From an uncultured Clostridia bacterium (GTDB taxonomy: Bacteria > Bacillota > Clostridia > Oscillospirales > Ruminococcaceae): DNA of 7,665 nucleotides. A program made the position numbers and the translations under genes. The stretch lies in contig CAMHBE010000078.1 in the NCBI GenBank assembly GCA_946183095.1, positions 1 through 7,665 on the forward strand, given 5' to 3'. The notes beneath the pieces are model-generated. The model was given only the letters and a program-made list of their open reading frames with translations. It did not search any database and was not told the origin of the DNA. Positions 1-7,069 of this stretch are shown here, one piece after another. Numbering within the stretch: the first letter of the stretch is position 1; every line of letters begins with the position of its first letter.

Positions 1-103
1 GGGGCGACGTCAGCGCCCTCTGGCGGGGGTGTCGAGGGGGCAGAGCCCCCTATCTTGACGATCTGTCATCTCTCCAGGGCAGCTCTCCCTATCTCAACAA
101 ATC
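1..103. other. Non-coding region downstream of the operon's last gene
   Basis: This stretch follows the TAA of the last permease gene on the minus strand and holds no supportable coding sequence. It is visibly more GC-rich and more symmetrical than the coding DNA. It contains a perfect GC-rich inverted repeat at 35-51, a short 4-bp stem at 14-17/22-25 (CGCC/GGCG, loop CTCT), and a weak symmetry at 76-90 (AGGG and CCCT around a 7-nt loop). I see no clear promoter or T-tract. It is probably the 3' end of the transcript plus an intergenic repeat element; the next gene lies beyond the left edge. Confidence 0.6.
35..51 (-). terminator. GC-rich hairpin at the operon's 3' end; possible terminator or dispersed repeat
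   Basis: A perfect 7-bp inverted repeat (AGGGGGC, loop AGA, GCCCCCT) sits about 50 nt past the stop codon of the last gene. A very stable RNA hairpin would form on either strand, as expected of a transcript end or an mRNA-stabilising structure. No T-run follows it in the minus-strand direction (the next bases are CGACACC), so it is not a classical intrinsic terminator. From memory, hairpins built on GGGGGC-TCT-GCCCCC recur between genes in Ruminococcus-like genomes, so it may instead be a dispersed extragenic repeat. The inverted repeat is certain; its function is not. Confidence 0.45.
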
Positions 104-1207
104 TTAGCCTACTATACCTGAACGCTCGATACCTTCGACGAAGTTTTTCTGGAGGAAGATATACATGACGAGTATCGGGAGGATAGAGAGCAAGCAACCG
201 GACTCGATCCATACGAGCCAGTCAGCCGCTATACCTGTAGGTGTACCGGTAGGGCTGTAGTAAGACGATACCTGCTGATAGAGGTTGCTTACCATAAGAG
301 CGACGGTGTTCGACTTTGAGAAGAACATACCGGAAACATAGGAGTCGTTCCAATACCAAACAACAGAGAAGATGAAAACCGTGAGGAAAGAGTTGGACGC
401 ATTCGGAACCATTATTCTTACGAATGTCTCGAAAGGTCCGCAGCCGTCAAGATATGCGGCATCTTCAAGCTCCTTCGGCAGTCCTCTGAAGAACTGTCTG
501 AACAGGAAGATGAACAGACCCGCGCGGATACCGTTGCAGAAGAATGCCTGTAAGTACAGTGCCCACGGGGAGTCCGCGAGGTTCACGGGTCCTCCGGTAA
601 TGAGCGTGCATATCTTGAACGGGTCAAAGTATCTGAACTGCATGAACTGCGGTATCAGTATTACCTGCGTAGGTACTATGATCTGCAATATTACTATCGC
701 AAAGAACAGACCTTTGAACTTGAACTTGAATCGTGCGAAACCATATCCCGCTATCGAACAGGTCAGGACTTGTATGATCGAGCATACGACGTTTACCGTG
801 ACTGTATCCCATACGAGCTTCGGGTAATCTATCGCGAGCCACGTTTCTTCCATGTTGCTCAGTGTGAATGTTTTCGGTATCCACATGATAGACGGGTCGG
901 ACATCTCTATCTGCGGTCTCAGTGCGCAGGATATCATGTAAAGTATAGGATAAACTACGACGAAGGAAAGTCCGAAGATGATGAGGAAACGGAAGATCGG
1001 CCATACCTTTTCCGAAACACGTCTGCCGAGGATATAACGGTAATGCTTCTTCTCGGCATCGTTGTATTTGAAGTAGTGTGTGATGATCTCCCAGCTGCTT
1101 ACATGGAACTTCTTGAGACGTTCCTTCTCTTCCTTTTTAAGCTGGCGCTTGGATTTTGCTTTTACGGAGACAGCTTCCGGAGCAGCCTGAATATTTTCGT
1201 TGTCCAT
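104..1207 (-). CDS. Carbohydrate ABC transporter permease, MalG type (CUT1 family)
   Basis: This 367-residue inner-membrane subunit would pair with a MalF-type partner, most simply the gene just upstream, to import a sugar or oligosaccharide. Hydrophobic segments lie near residues 72-96, 137-157, 166-187, 213-236, 273-289 and 334-352, the six-helix MalG layout. The EAA loop that docks the ATPase is intact at about 248-268 (EDAAYLDG, then IMVP), and the C-terminus is the usual short tail. The protein is longer than the usual 270-300 residues because of a 65-70-residue Lys/Glu-rich cytoplasmic N-terminus (KAKSKRQLKKEEKERLKK) and an enlarged loop near 192-226. The ATG at 1207 has a strong AGGAGGT site 6 nt upstream, overlapping the previous gene's stop codon, so the two are probably translationally coupled. 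The substrate cannot be read from the sequence. Confidence 0.93.
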   Translation of the reverse strand: MDNENIQAAPEAVSVKAKSKRQLKKEEKERLKKFHVSSWEIITHYFKYNDAEKKHYRYILGRRVSEKVWPIFRFLIIFGLSFVVVYPILYMISCALRPQIEMSDPSIMWIPKTFTLSNMEETWLAIDYPKLVWDTVTVNVVCSIIQVLTCSIAGYGFARFKFKFKGLFFAIVILQIIVPTQVILIPQFMQFRYFDPFKICTLITGGPVNLADSPWALYLQAFFCNGIRAGLFIFLFRQFFRGLPKELEDAAYLDGCGPFETFVRIMVPNASNSFLTVFIFSVVWYWNDSYVSGMFFSKSNTVALMVSNLYQQVSSYYSPTGTPTGIAADWLVWIESGCLLSILPILVMYIFLQKNFVEGIERSGIVG

Positions 1208-1213
1208 TGAAGT

Positions 1214-1220
1214 ACCTCCT
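1214..1220 (-). promoter_or_regulatory. Ribosome binding site of the last permease, overlapping the previous stop codon
   Basis: AGGAGGT lies 6 nt before the ATG at 1207. Its first base is the last base of the TAA that ends the MalF-type gene, giving TAAGGAGGT. The arrangement fixes the start of the MalG-type gene and suggests that ribosomes finishing MalF help initiate MalG, which would keep the two partners near equal stoichiometry. Confidence 0.9.
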
Positions 1221-2431
1221 TAATCTACCTGATAGAAAATGAATCTGTTTACAATTACCGTGATAAGCGCAAGCACCACGCCGACTATCGCAAAGTATGC
1301 CCATGCCATTGCTGAAGCGTGGTCATACTCCCATACCTTGATGTAGGACATGACCTGTTTCATTACCGGGTTGTCGGACTTTACGAACGCGTCTATGATC
1401 GTATAGATGAGGTTCGCAAAGATCATAGGGGAGATTGTCGGGAAGGTTATCTTCCAGAAGAATTCCCATCCGGTAGCGCCCTCCATCGATGCGGCTTCCT
1501 TTGCGGAGACCGGTATCTGCTGCAAGGCGGAAATGAATATCAGTATCTGGATACCGGAATCCCATATCAGGTTAAGTATCTTACTCGTAACATCCGATAC
1601 GGTATCCGCAAGCTGCTGGCTTATGTTGTTCAGACCCATGAATTGCAGGAAGTCTTCAACGAAGTTCGTTTTGAACAGCGCACTGAACTGTGACGCGTCC
1701 GAGACACCCTGCGACAGCATATCACCGTTGATGACTCCCAGCACAGGACCCGTTGCTATCAGTACCGGCAGGAAGAATATCGCACGGGCGAGCGTTCTGC
1801 CCTTGAACTTGTCATTGAGCAGCAGCGCAACGAACAGCGAGAATACCAGAACCAGCGGTACGGTGTAAGCAGTCTCGCCGAGGGAGCTTGCAAGGTTCTT
1901 CGGATAATCCGGGTTTACGGTGAACGCCCACTGGAAGTTTCCGAAATCGTTCCATGTGGTGTAGATACCGGGTCCGCTCATGCCGTATTCAGCCTGCTTT
2001 GCCGCGTCGTTGACAAGTTCTGTCTTGCACAGCGCATACCACAGTGACTGACCCATAGGTATGAGGAACATATACAGGACACCGATGAACCAGAGTGCGA
2101 TAAATCCGTAGCCGTACAGACCTTTCTTGCGCTCGTAGGATATCTTTGACTGCTTTATCTGCTTGACTTCGCGGGGCTTTCTTCTGCGGATATCGACTTC
2201 GCCTTCCGCGTTGAGAGCAGCAGCAGACGCTGTCATGTGAGTTGCGGCTCGTCTTACGGGCTGCGGAGTATCCTCTGCGATCTCTGCGGCAGCCTCCGCG
2301 GTCTCTGCGGCAGCCTCAGCTGTTTCCGCTGTCTCGCCGATCACCGCGTTTACTTCATTTTCCACAGTTTCCTGCGCTTCATCGGACACGGACTCTGCGT
2401 TATCTATGGTCTCTTTCTCGAAATCATTCAT
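1220..2431 (-). CDS. Sugar ABC transporter permease, MalF type (CUT1 family), with acidic N-terminal extension
   Basis: This 403-residue membrane subunit of a CUT1 importer is the natural partner of the MalG-type gene 12 bp downstream. Six hydrophobic segments are visible near residues 109-134, 190-206, 217-234, 285-305, 338-350 and 377-399. The EAA loop is intact at about 312-331 (EAASMEGATGWEFF, then FP). The WDSGIQILIF segment before it is typical of the family. I chose the ATG at 2431 because it overlaps the DUF5696 gene's TGA (ATGAATGA) and has a weak GGGGG site 9 nt upstream. An in-frame ATG at 2464 lies deeper in the upstream gene and has no recognisable ribosome site. Residues 1-60 are unusual: acidic, Ala/Glu-rich, with a 7-residue repeat (AEAAAET, AEAAAEI), and they precede a basic stretch (RRRKPREVKQIKQSK). 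No residue known to be essential is missing. Confidence 0.92.
   Translation of the reverse strand: MNDFEKETIDNAESVSDEAQETVENEVNAVIGETAETAEAAAETAEAAAEIAEDTPQPVRRAATHMTASAAALNAEGEVDIRRRKPREVKQIKQSKISYERKKGLYGYGFIALWFIGVLYMFLIPMGQSLWYALCKTELVNDAAKQAEYGMSGPGIYTTWNDFGNFQWAFTVNPDYPKNLASSLGETAYTVPLVLVFSLFVALLLNDKFKGRTLARAIFFLPVLIATGPVLGVINGDMLSQGVSDASQFSALFKTNFVEDFLQFMGLNNISQQLADTVSDVTSKILNLIWDSGIQILIFISALQQIPVSAKEAASMEGATGWEFFWKITFPTISPMIFANLIYTIIDAFVKSDNPVMKQVMSYIKVWEYDHASAMAWAYFAIVGVVLALITVIVNRFIFYQVD
2281..2331 (-). repeat. 21-bp tandem repeat inside the MalF-type gene
   Basis: Sixteen identical bases (TCTCTGCGGCAGCCTC on the plus strand) occur at 2281-2296 and again at 2302-2317, a spacing of 21 bp, and a third, decayed copy runs to about 2331. 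The period is seven codons, so copy-number changes keep the reading frame. On the coding strand it gives the Ala/Glu repeat in the cytoplasmic N-terminal tail of the permease. Confidence 0.85.
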
Positions 2432-4775
2432 ATTCGGTGACCCCCAATCCGTAATCCTTGACATCGTAGGATGTGTTGTTATACTTTATCTCTCCGGTCT
2501 CGATATTTACGAAGATTGTATCGCCGTTATCGAAAGTTGACCGGAATTCGCTGTCGCTGAGTCTCTCATAGTTTGTGATCGTGCAGCCGCTTACATTGTT
2601 GATGATCTCGTTGAACAGCTTATATTCATTCGTTGCTCTGTCCATCCAGCCCTTGTAGTTGGTGTAGTAGAGCGTATCATACTGGCTGTCCGCAAACTCC
2701 TTCGGGTCGTTGTACATCATCTCGTAATGCAGCGGAGTACCTGTAACAAGTGCGAGCAGACGGAGCTGTTCAGCATCCGCGCTCTTGTTGATAGCCTTTG
2801 TTGTGTAAGGTATCATGCCGTGATAAACCATTTCCACAAACGGGATATCATAGTCGAAGATGTCATAGTTTGAGGAATAGAGCGGTACATCCTTTATATG
2901 GTCCGCATATTTGAGAACGTACTGGTTCGCGTTCTCGGTCATTATCTTCAGACCGCTGTTTGCGAGCTTCTCGTAACCTTCCTGAAGTATCTGCACCGTA
3001 TCTCCTCTTACAAAGTAAGCTCTGTTGTCTCTGTTGTAGCGGCTGAAATCGCTGTACAGCAGATTGGATGCCTGATTGAGGGAAATGCCGGTCGCACCTT
3101 CTTTTCTGAAACTGTCGGAGAGCTTGTTGAAGATATCCGGGAAGTAGTAGGGCGAGAGTATCGTCCACGAACTCTTGGTCAGGTGCGGCAGTCCGAACGC
3201 AAGCTCAAAGGGAGTCTGTGTCGCGTATGCCATTGTTATCTGCTTTGACGAGTTGAGTGTGAAGGAGTAACCGTTGCCCGACTTGTAGAATTCCATGATA
3301 TCGCAGCTCGGGAACATCTCATAACCCTGACTTGCGACATAGTTTTTCAGTTTGTCATATTCGCCCTTGCCGCCGAGCTTTGAGGAATACTGGAAGTATG
3401 CCGCAACATCGCCGACTATGCCTGCCTCGTTGAAATCCTCATAGATTATCTTGATATTCTTGACGCCGTTGTTTTCGAGCATCTTTATGATCTCAAGAGC
3501 CTGGGAATATGTAGTCGCCACTGTCTGGATATCTACGGGGAAGCCCATTACGGACTGTGTCTTGACTGTTCCGCCGTAAATGGTTACATAGAACGGTGCA
3601 TCAGTGCTGCCTCCGTTATCCTTCTTTGTCACACCCACTGTTCCGGTGAGATATTCCTTATACTTGTTCACAACATCGATATAGGAAAGATCTTCGCCGT
3701 AGATCGGGTAATAAGTTGTGGAAACATTGCCCGTTTTGATGCCGTTTGCTTCATAAACGGTGAGCGGGTCGTTCTTATTTCCCATGAAATATTTGTCGGT
3801 GGTTCTGAGACTGTACTCGAACCAGCAGGTGTTAAGGTCGGTAACGTTCTGACCGGTCACCATTGCGTGCTCGACAGAGTACATATCGCCCTGTGTTGCC
3901 ACCATTACAAGTCCGGCGTTGTCGCTGGAATTGATAGTTGCCATAACGGGGAGCGTCACCTTTTCGGTGATAGCGCCGGCGAACAGCTTTCCGACAGCGA
4001 GATCGTCGCCGTAAACCTTCGACTCGAATGTGTTGTTGTCACCGGTGGGTGCGCCGTTGTTGTAATTGATGACTGCACCGGAACCGTCAGCCACGATCAT
4101 CATACCGTCCTTGTCTCTATATGTCGCAGCCATATTTTCAAGAATATGGACGTTGAGCAGCAGATAACCGGGATTTTCTGAATCTATGGATTCGGGTCTT
4201 CTCTCCTCGATAAGGTCGGTGGGGACCGTTGCCGTGAACGATCCGTCGTCATTCAGCTTTATCTCCAACGGAACGTCGATATCATACTTCGGGAAAGTGA
4301 AGGTAAATCTTACGCCGCCTTCTATCTTCTCATGCTTCTTTCCGATAGTAGAATCGTAGGAACGCACCGAACTTTCGACGGTCTTGCTCTCTGTGCCGAC
4401 AACATCTATTGAGAGGACTGTCTTTCGCTTGCTCGCCTTGACTTTAGCGGACGCGGATGTATCACAGTTGAAGTAGCTCGACCACCACCTGTAGCCCGTG
4501 CCCTTGTCCTCTATCATGAACGAGCAGTCTTTTTCGTTTACATACAGCGCGAGTTTTGAGTTCTCGTTGTATTTTTTCATTTCTGCAAAGGCTTCTTCTT
4601 CGGTAACATATATACCGTCGTCTTCCACGACCTCCTCAGCAGCCGCTTCTTCCGTCACGGCGGCATCGGCACCCGCTTCATCCTCGCTTGCCGACCATAT
4701 CGGGATCGACGCTGCGGAGACTGATATAACGGCGGCAAGGCATACCGACATAAGCCTTCTACTCATTTTCAGCAT
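2424..4775 (-). CDS. Exported DUF5696-type protein, glycoside-hydrolase-like architecture
   Basis: This 783-residue protein starts with a basic n-region and a hydrophobic core (MSRRLMSVCLAAVISVSAAS), a Sec signal peptide with probable cleavage near residue 29. An acidic linker follows to about residue 53. Residues 60-385 look like beta-rich domains and include DGMMIVADGSGAVINYNNG (about 223-241), the motif I associate with DUF5696. Residues 390-690 alternate strands and helices like a TIM barrel (IKIIYEDFNEAG, SQGYEMFPSCDIMEF, IPFVEMVYHGMIPYTTKAIN). The end (FDNGDTIFVNIETGEI) resembles the small C-terminal beta domain of retaining glycosidases. Acidic candidates for an active site include E446, D447, E450, D491 and E648, but none is proven. 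The ATG at 4775 has GGAGGT 6 nt upstream. It lies between YIP1 and the permease pair, so glycan processing before uptake is a reasonable inference; the family itself is uncharacterised to my knowledge. Confidence 0.82.
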   Translation of the reverse strand: MLKMSRRLMSVCLAAVISVSAASIPIWSASEDEAGADAAVTEEAAAEEVVEDDGIYVTEEEAFAEMKKYNENSKLALYVNEKDCSFMIEDKGTGYRWWSSYFNCDTSASAKVKASKRKTVLSIDVVGTESKTVESSVRSYDSTIGKKHEKIEGGVRFTFTFPKYDIDVPLEIKLNDDGSFTATVPTDLIEERRPESIDSENPGYLLLNVHILENMAATYRDKDGMMIVADGSGAVINYNNGAPTGDNNTFESKVYGDDLAVGKLFAGAITEKVTLPVMATINSSDNAGLVMVATQGDMYSVEHAMVTGQNVTDLNTCWFEYSLRTTDKYFMGNKNDPLTVYEANGIKTGNVSTTYYPIYGEDLSYIDVVNKYKEYLTGTVGVTKKDNGGSTDAPFYVTIYGGTVKTQSVMGFPVDIQTVATTYSQALEIIKMLENNGVKNIKIIYEDFNEAGIVGDVAAYFQYSSKLGGKGEYDKLKNYVASQGYEMFPSCDIMEFYKSGNGYSFTLNSSKQITMAYATQTPFELAFGLPHLTKSSWTILSPYYFPDIFNKLSDSFRKEGATGISLNQASNLLYSDFSRYNRDNRAYFVRGDTVQILQEGYEKLANSGLKIMTENANQYVLKYADHIKDVPLYSSNYDIFDYDIPFVEMVYHGMIPYTTKAINKSADAEQLRLLALVTGTPLHYEMMYNDPKEFADSQYDTLYYTNYKGWMDRATNEYKLFNEIINNVSGCTITNYERLSDSEFRSTFDNGDTIFVNIETGEIKYNNTSYDVKDYGLGVTEYE

Positions 4776-4824
4776 TTTATAACCTCCAAACGTAATGCCT
4801 GATCATCGGATATCACCTGCACCG
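4776..4824 (-). promoter_or_regulatory. Longest intergenic gap of the operon, with the DUF5696 gene's ribosome binding site
   Basis: These 49 bp separate the TAG of the YIP1 gene from the ATG of the DUF5696 gene. GGAGGT at 4782-4787 sits 6 nt before the ATG at 4775 and excludes the second in-frame ATG at 4766 as the main start. I see no convincing -35/-10 pair: TATAAA lies inside the ribosome-site spacer, too close to the start. There is no hairpin strong enough to act as a terminator. Confidence 0.75.
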
Positions 4825-5463
4825 CTAAATACTGAACCGGTACATAAGCTCGGTGTAGATCGAATATACGAACACGAATACCTGCTGGAACAGTGTGAGC
4901 AGCAATACCGCGAGGAACAGTATTATTGCCATGGCGACCACGGTAAAGAACATGGCGGCTATCGTTTTTGGCAGCGAGTATTGGTGTACGGTCTTCATTG
5001 CCGAGATCATCAGCACGACCGACCAGACTATGCCGAGATATCGGAAGAAGTTGATGAAACCCACTTCCGTTCTGAGCAGGAAGTTGCTGGCGATTATTAT
5101 GATGAGCTCAGAGAAGAGGTATGGCAGCAGTGCGTAAGCCGATACGCAGAAGATGTTCTTCATTGTACCTTCGCCGTCGAACAGCGTACACAGCGACCAG
5201 TTGCCGACCACCCATGTAAGGAAGAGGATGACCGATGACGAGAAGTACGGAACTATGTTGAATACCTTAACGTATGTCCTGTTGAACAGAAATCCCGTGA
5301 GCTGTGCGCTCGCCACACTGATGATGAAGAACGCGATGACTATTACCCACGCGACCTTCATGTTGTAGCCTTTTTTCCACCTGAGGTCATCGTATCCCTC
5401 AAACGGATGCCGCATTACATAGAAGGGCCATTTCCAAGCCGGCAGATCAAGATCAAATTTCAT
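4825..5463 (-). CDS. YIP1-family integral membrane protein
   Basis: This 212-residue polytopic membrane protein has about five hydrophobic segments, near residues 36-58, 74-95, 103-125, 141-158 and 168-200. The N-terminus (WPFYVMRHPFEGYDDLRWKK) matches the bacterial YIP1 pattern of an aromatic/proline stretch, HP-FEGY, then a charged patch before the first helix. The short GEGT segment after helix 2 followed by ALLPYLFSE also fits the family. Eukaryotic YIP1 proteins act in vesicle traffic, but the bacterial members have no settled role, so no function is assigned. The start at 5463 forms TAATG with the upstream stop (1-bp overlap), with its ribosome site in the upstream coding sequence. Being tightly packed between two exported proteins suggests it works with them at the membrane. 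Confidence 0.8.
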   Translation of the reverse strand: MKFDLDLPAWKWPFYVMRHPFEGYDDLRWKKGYNMKVAWVIVIAFFIISVASAQLTGFLFNRTYVKVFNIVPYFSSSVILFLTWVVGNWSLCTLFDGEGTMKNIFCVSAYALLPYLFSELIIIIASNFLLRTEVGFINFFRYLGIVWSVVLMISAMKTVHQYSLPKTIAAMFFTVVAMAIILFLAVLLLTLFQQVFVFVYSIYTELMYRFSI

Positions 5464-7061
5464 TATTTCGACCCTCCTTTGTCAGCCGCTTTTTTCTTTT
5501 TCAAATGTTTTCTCACATAACTGAGAACTATAAGTCCTACGATTATAACGAGCAGGATAATGAGTATCCATGTGAAGTTCGCTCTGATGAACTCGATACG
5601 GAAGCTCTTGAACGCTCTGTTGTAGCCCGCTCTCGATGTGCGGTAGAAATAGTTGAGCGCCGTAGCGTAGTCATTCTGGTTGAGGTAAGCGTTGCCGAGA
5701 CCTATGTATGCGAGCCAGTAGTTCGCGTCACGGCGGAGAACTTCCTCCCACGGCTCTTTCGCTTCATCGTAAAGACCCTCGTTGAACAGCGATATCGCAT
5801 TCTGTACTATAGCGCCGAACTCCGTCTGCTTGAACACCGTTATGCTGTTCTTACGGGAGTCGGTGACGTAAACTCTGCCCTTGTACGTTTCTACTGCCGA
5901 TACCGACATGAACGTACCTTTCTGTGTACCTTGTGTCTGCTGCGGACCCTTCGTACCGAAGATGAACAGCAGGTCTGTCTCGTCTGTGTACTGGAACACG
6001 CGTCCGGTCGCAAAGTCGAGGAGGTAGATGTTTCCTTCCTCGTCGATATCAACGTCGGTTATCGCGGAGGCGTAATTCTTACCTTTATAATATCTCTGTG
6101 CATAGTCGCCGAAAGTGTTCTGGTCATAACCGAGGTTCACGAAGATGTTCGTACCTGCCGGGTTGAGCTTCTTCAGAACGTCCGTCTCGGCTGTCTTGTT
6201 TTCGGTAACTGTGTAGATAAAGCCTTCATTGTCGATATCTATGTTGGATATCTCGATAGCGACCGCACGGCGCATCGCTATGATCTGTTCTCTTGTATAG
6301 ATGAGTTTCCAGAACTGCTGCGCGATAACTTCCGCGGTAGCCTCGACACGGTTCGCACCGTAGTAGCCGTTGAACTGACCGTCCGCTGAGAACTGCACGG
6401 CACCCTGCGTGATAGAGGGCACGATGACATAAACGTTGAAGGCGCTGTCAACTATGACCTTATCGGGGTTGAAAGTAACGTTCGCGTCGTAAACATCGCT
6501 TGACGGGCGGACATACTCCATAACTATCTCATACTGTTCGTTGAAGCATACGACACGGTTGTTGTCGTAGTCCGCAACGTAGATGAGCACAACATCGTCG
6601 CTGTTCTTCCTGACATAAACGCCGTGGGGGTTCTTGAACGATGTGTTCTTCACCGTGCTCGTGCTCTCCGGGAACTCGTCGCCGTAGCTGAGCTTTGCGA
6701 CAACTTCCGTCTTATCGGGTGAGAACGTGCTGTCGGTTATTATAAGTCTGTTGTTCTTTCCGTCAATTATGTAGAACTTGCCGGTCTTCTGGTCAACGAA
6801 TATATCCTGAGGCTCCGCAAGACCCTTGAGCTGTTCCTGCATCGTCTTGCTGTACTCGCTGTAATCGAGCTTGTCGAGACCGAGGTCGGCACCGTCGATG
6901 ACCTTATCAACGACAAAGCCGTTCTGCGACGGTATCGGGTCGCCCCACCAGTCGTAGTTATAGCCCGTGTACGGTTCATCCGCGAAAGCCGGTACGCTGA
7001 GCGCGGTAAGCGCCATTGCTGCCGTCATTGCCGCAGCCGCGAGCTTCTTGATAAACGACAT
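5463..7061 (-). CDS. Exported beta-propeller (NHL-like)/TPR protein with C-terminal membrane anchor
   Basis: This 532-residue protein has a Sec signal peptide (MSFIKKLAAAAMTAAMALTA, likely cleavage after AFA at 27). Residues about 75-415 form repeated propeller-like units of the type 'DI-VD--G--YI-D--NNRL': DIFVDQKTGKFYIIDGKNNR, YVADYDNNRVVCF, IDIDNEGFIYTV, VDIDEEGNIYLLDFATGR, GRVYVTDSRKNSITVF. A TPR-like pair follows near 420-485 (LFNEGLYDEAKEPWEEVL, then LGNAYLNQNDYATALNYF). A hydrophobic helix at about 496-516 precedes a Lys-rich tail (RKHLKKKK), so the propeller and TPR should face outside and the tail the cytoplasm. I chose the ATG at 7061 over those at 7070 and 7118 because it begins a proper signal peptide and has AAAGGA 8 nt upstream. 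NHL propellers bind proteins, nucleic acids or sugars; the ligand here is unknown. Confidence 0.82.
   Translation of the reverse strand: MSFIKKLAAAAMTAAMALTALSVPAFADEPYTGYNYDWWGDPIPSQNGFVVDKVIDGADLGLDKLDYSEYSKTMQEQLKGLAEPQDIFVDQKTGKFYIIDGKNNRLIITDSTFSPDKTEVVAKLSYGDEFPESTSTVKNTSFKNPHGVYVRKNSDDVVLIYVADYDNNRVVCFNEQYEIVMEYVRPSSDVYDANVTFNPDKVIVDSAFNVYVIVPSITQGAVQFSADGQFNGYYGANRVEATAEVIAQQFWKLIYTREQIIAMRRAVAIEISNIDIDNEGFIYTVTENKTAETDVLKKLNPAGTNIFVNLGYDQNTFGDYAQRYYKGKNYASAITDVDIDEEGNIYLLDFATGRVFQYTDETDLLFIFGTKGPQQTQGTQKGTFMSVSAVETYKGRVYVTDSRKNSITVFKQTEFGAIVQNAISLFNEGLYDEAKEPWEEVLRRDANYWLAYIGLGNAYLNQNDYATALNYFYRTSRAGYNRAFKSFRIEFIRANFTWILIILLVIIVGLIVLSYVRKHLKKKKAADKGGSK
5472..5480 (-). promoter_or_regulatory. 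YIP1 ribosome binding site embedded in the upstream gene's final codons
   Basis: AAAGGAGGG forms the Lys-Gly-Gly codons four residues before the stop of the propeller/TPR gene and lies 8 nt ahead of the YIP1 ATG. Together with the TAATG junction this points to translational coupling of the two membrane proteins. Confidence 0.85.
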
Positions 7062-7069
7062 CTGTATCA

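Noticed and set aside
76..90. AGGG/CCCT symmetry as a terminator just past the last stop codon
   Set aside because: It has only four base pairs with a 7-nt loop and no following T-run.
770..1210. Plus-strand open frame opposite the MalG-type gene
   Set aside because: It is antisense to a clear permease with an intact EAA loop and has no domain or initiation signal of its own.
2429..2464. Upstream start (2464) for the MalF-type gene
   Set aside because: It has no ribosome binding site and would lengthen the overlap with the DUF5696 gene to 41 bp; the ATG at 2431 forms a normal coupled junction.
4776..4824. Possible internal promoter in the 49-bp gap
   Set aside because: The only TATAAA-like box lies between the ribosome site and the start codon, and no -35 element at proper spacing is visible.
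4795..5238. Plus-strand open frame opposite the YIP1 gene
   Set aside because: It is a shadow of the YIP1 gene; its His/Tyr/Glu-rich translation has no domain pattern and there is no ribosome site.
5505..6389. Long plus-strand open frame of 294 codons opposite the propeller/TPR gene
   Set aside because: It lies fully antisense to a gene with a signal peptide, propeller repeats and TPRs. Its translation is rich in Val, Arg, Cys and Glu without a recognisable domain, typical of an antisense shadow in GC-balanced DNA.
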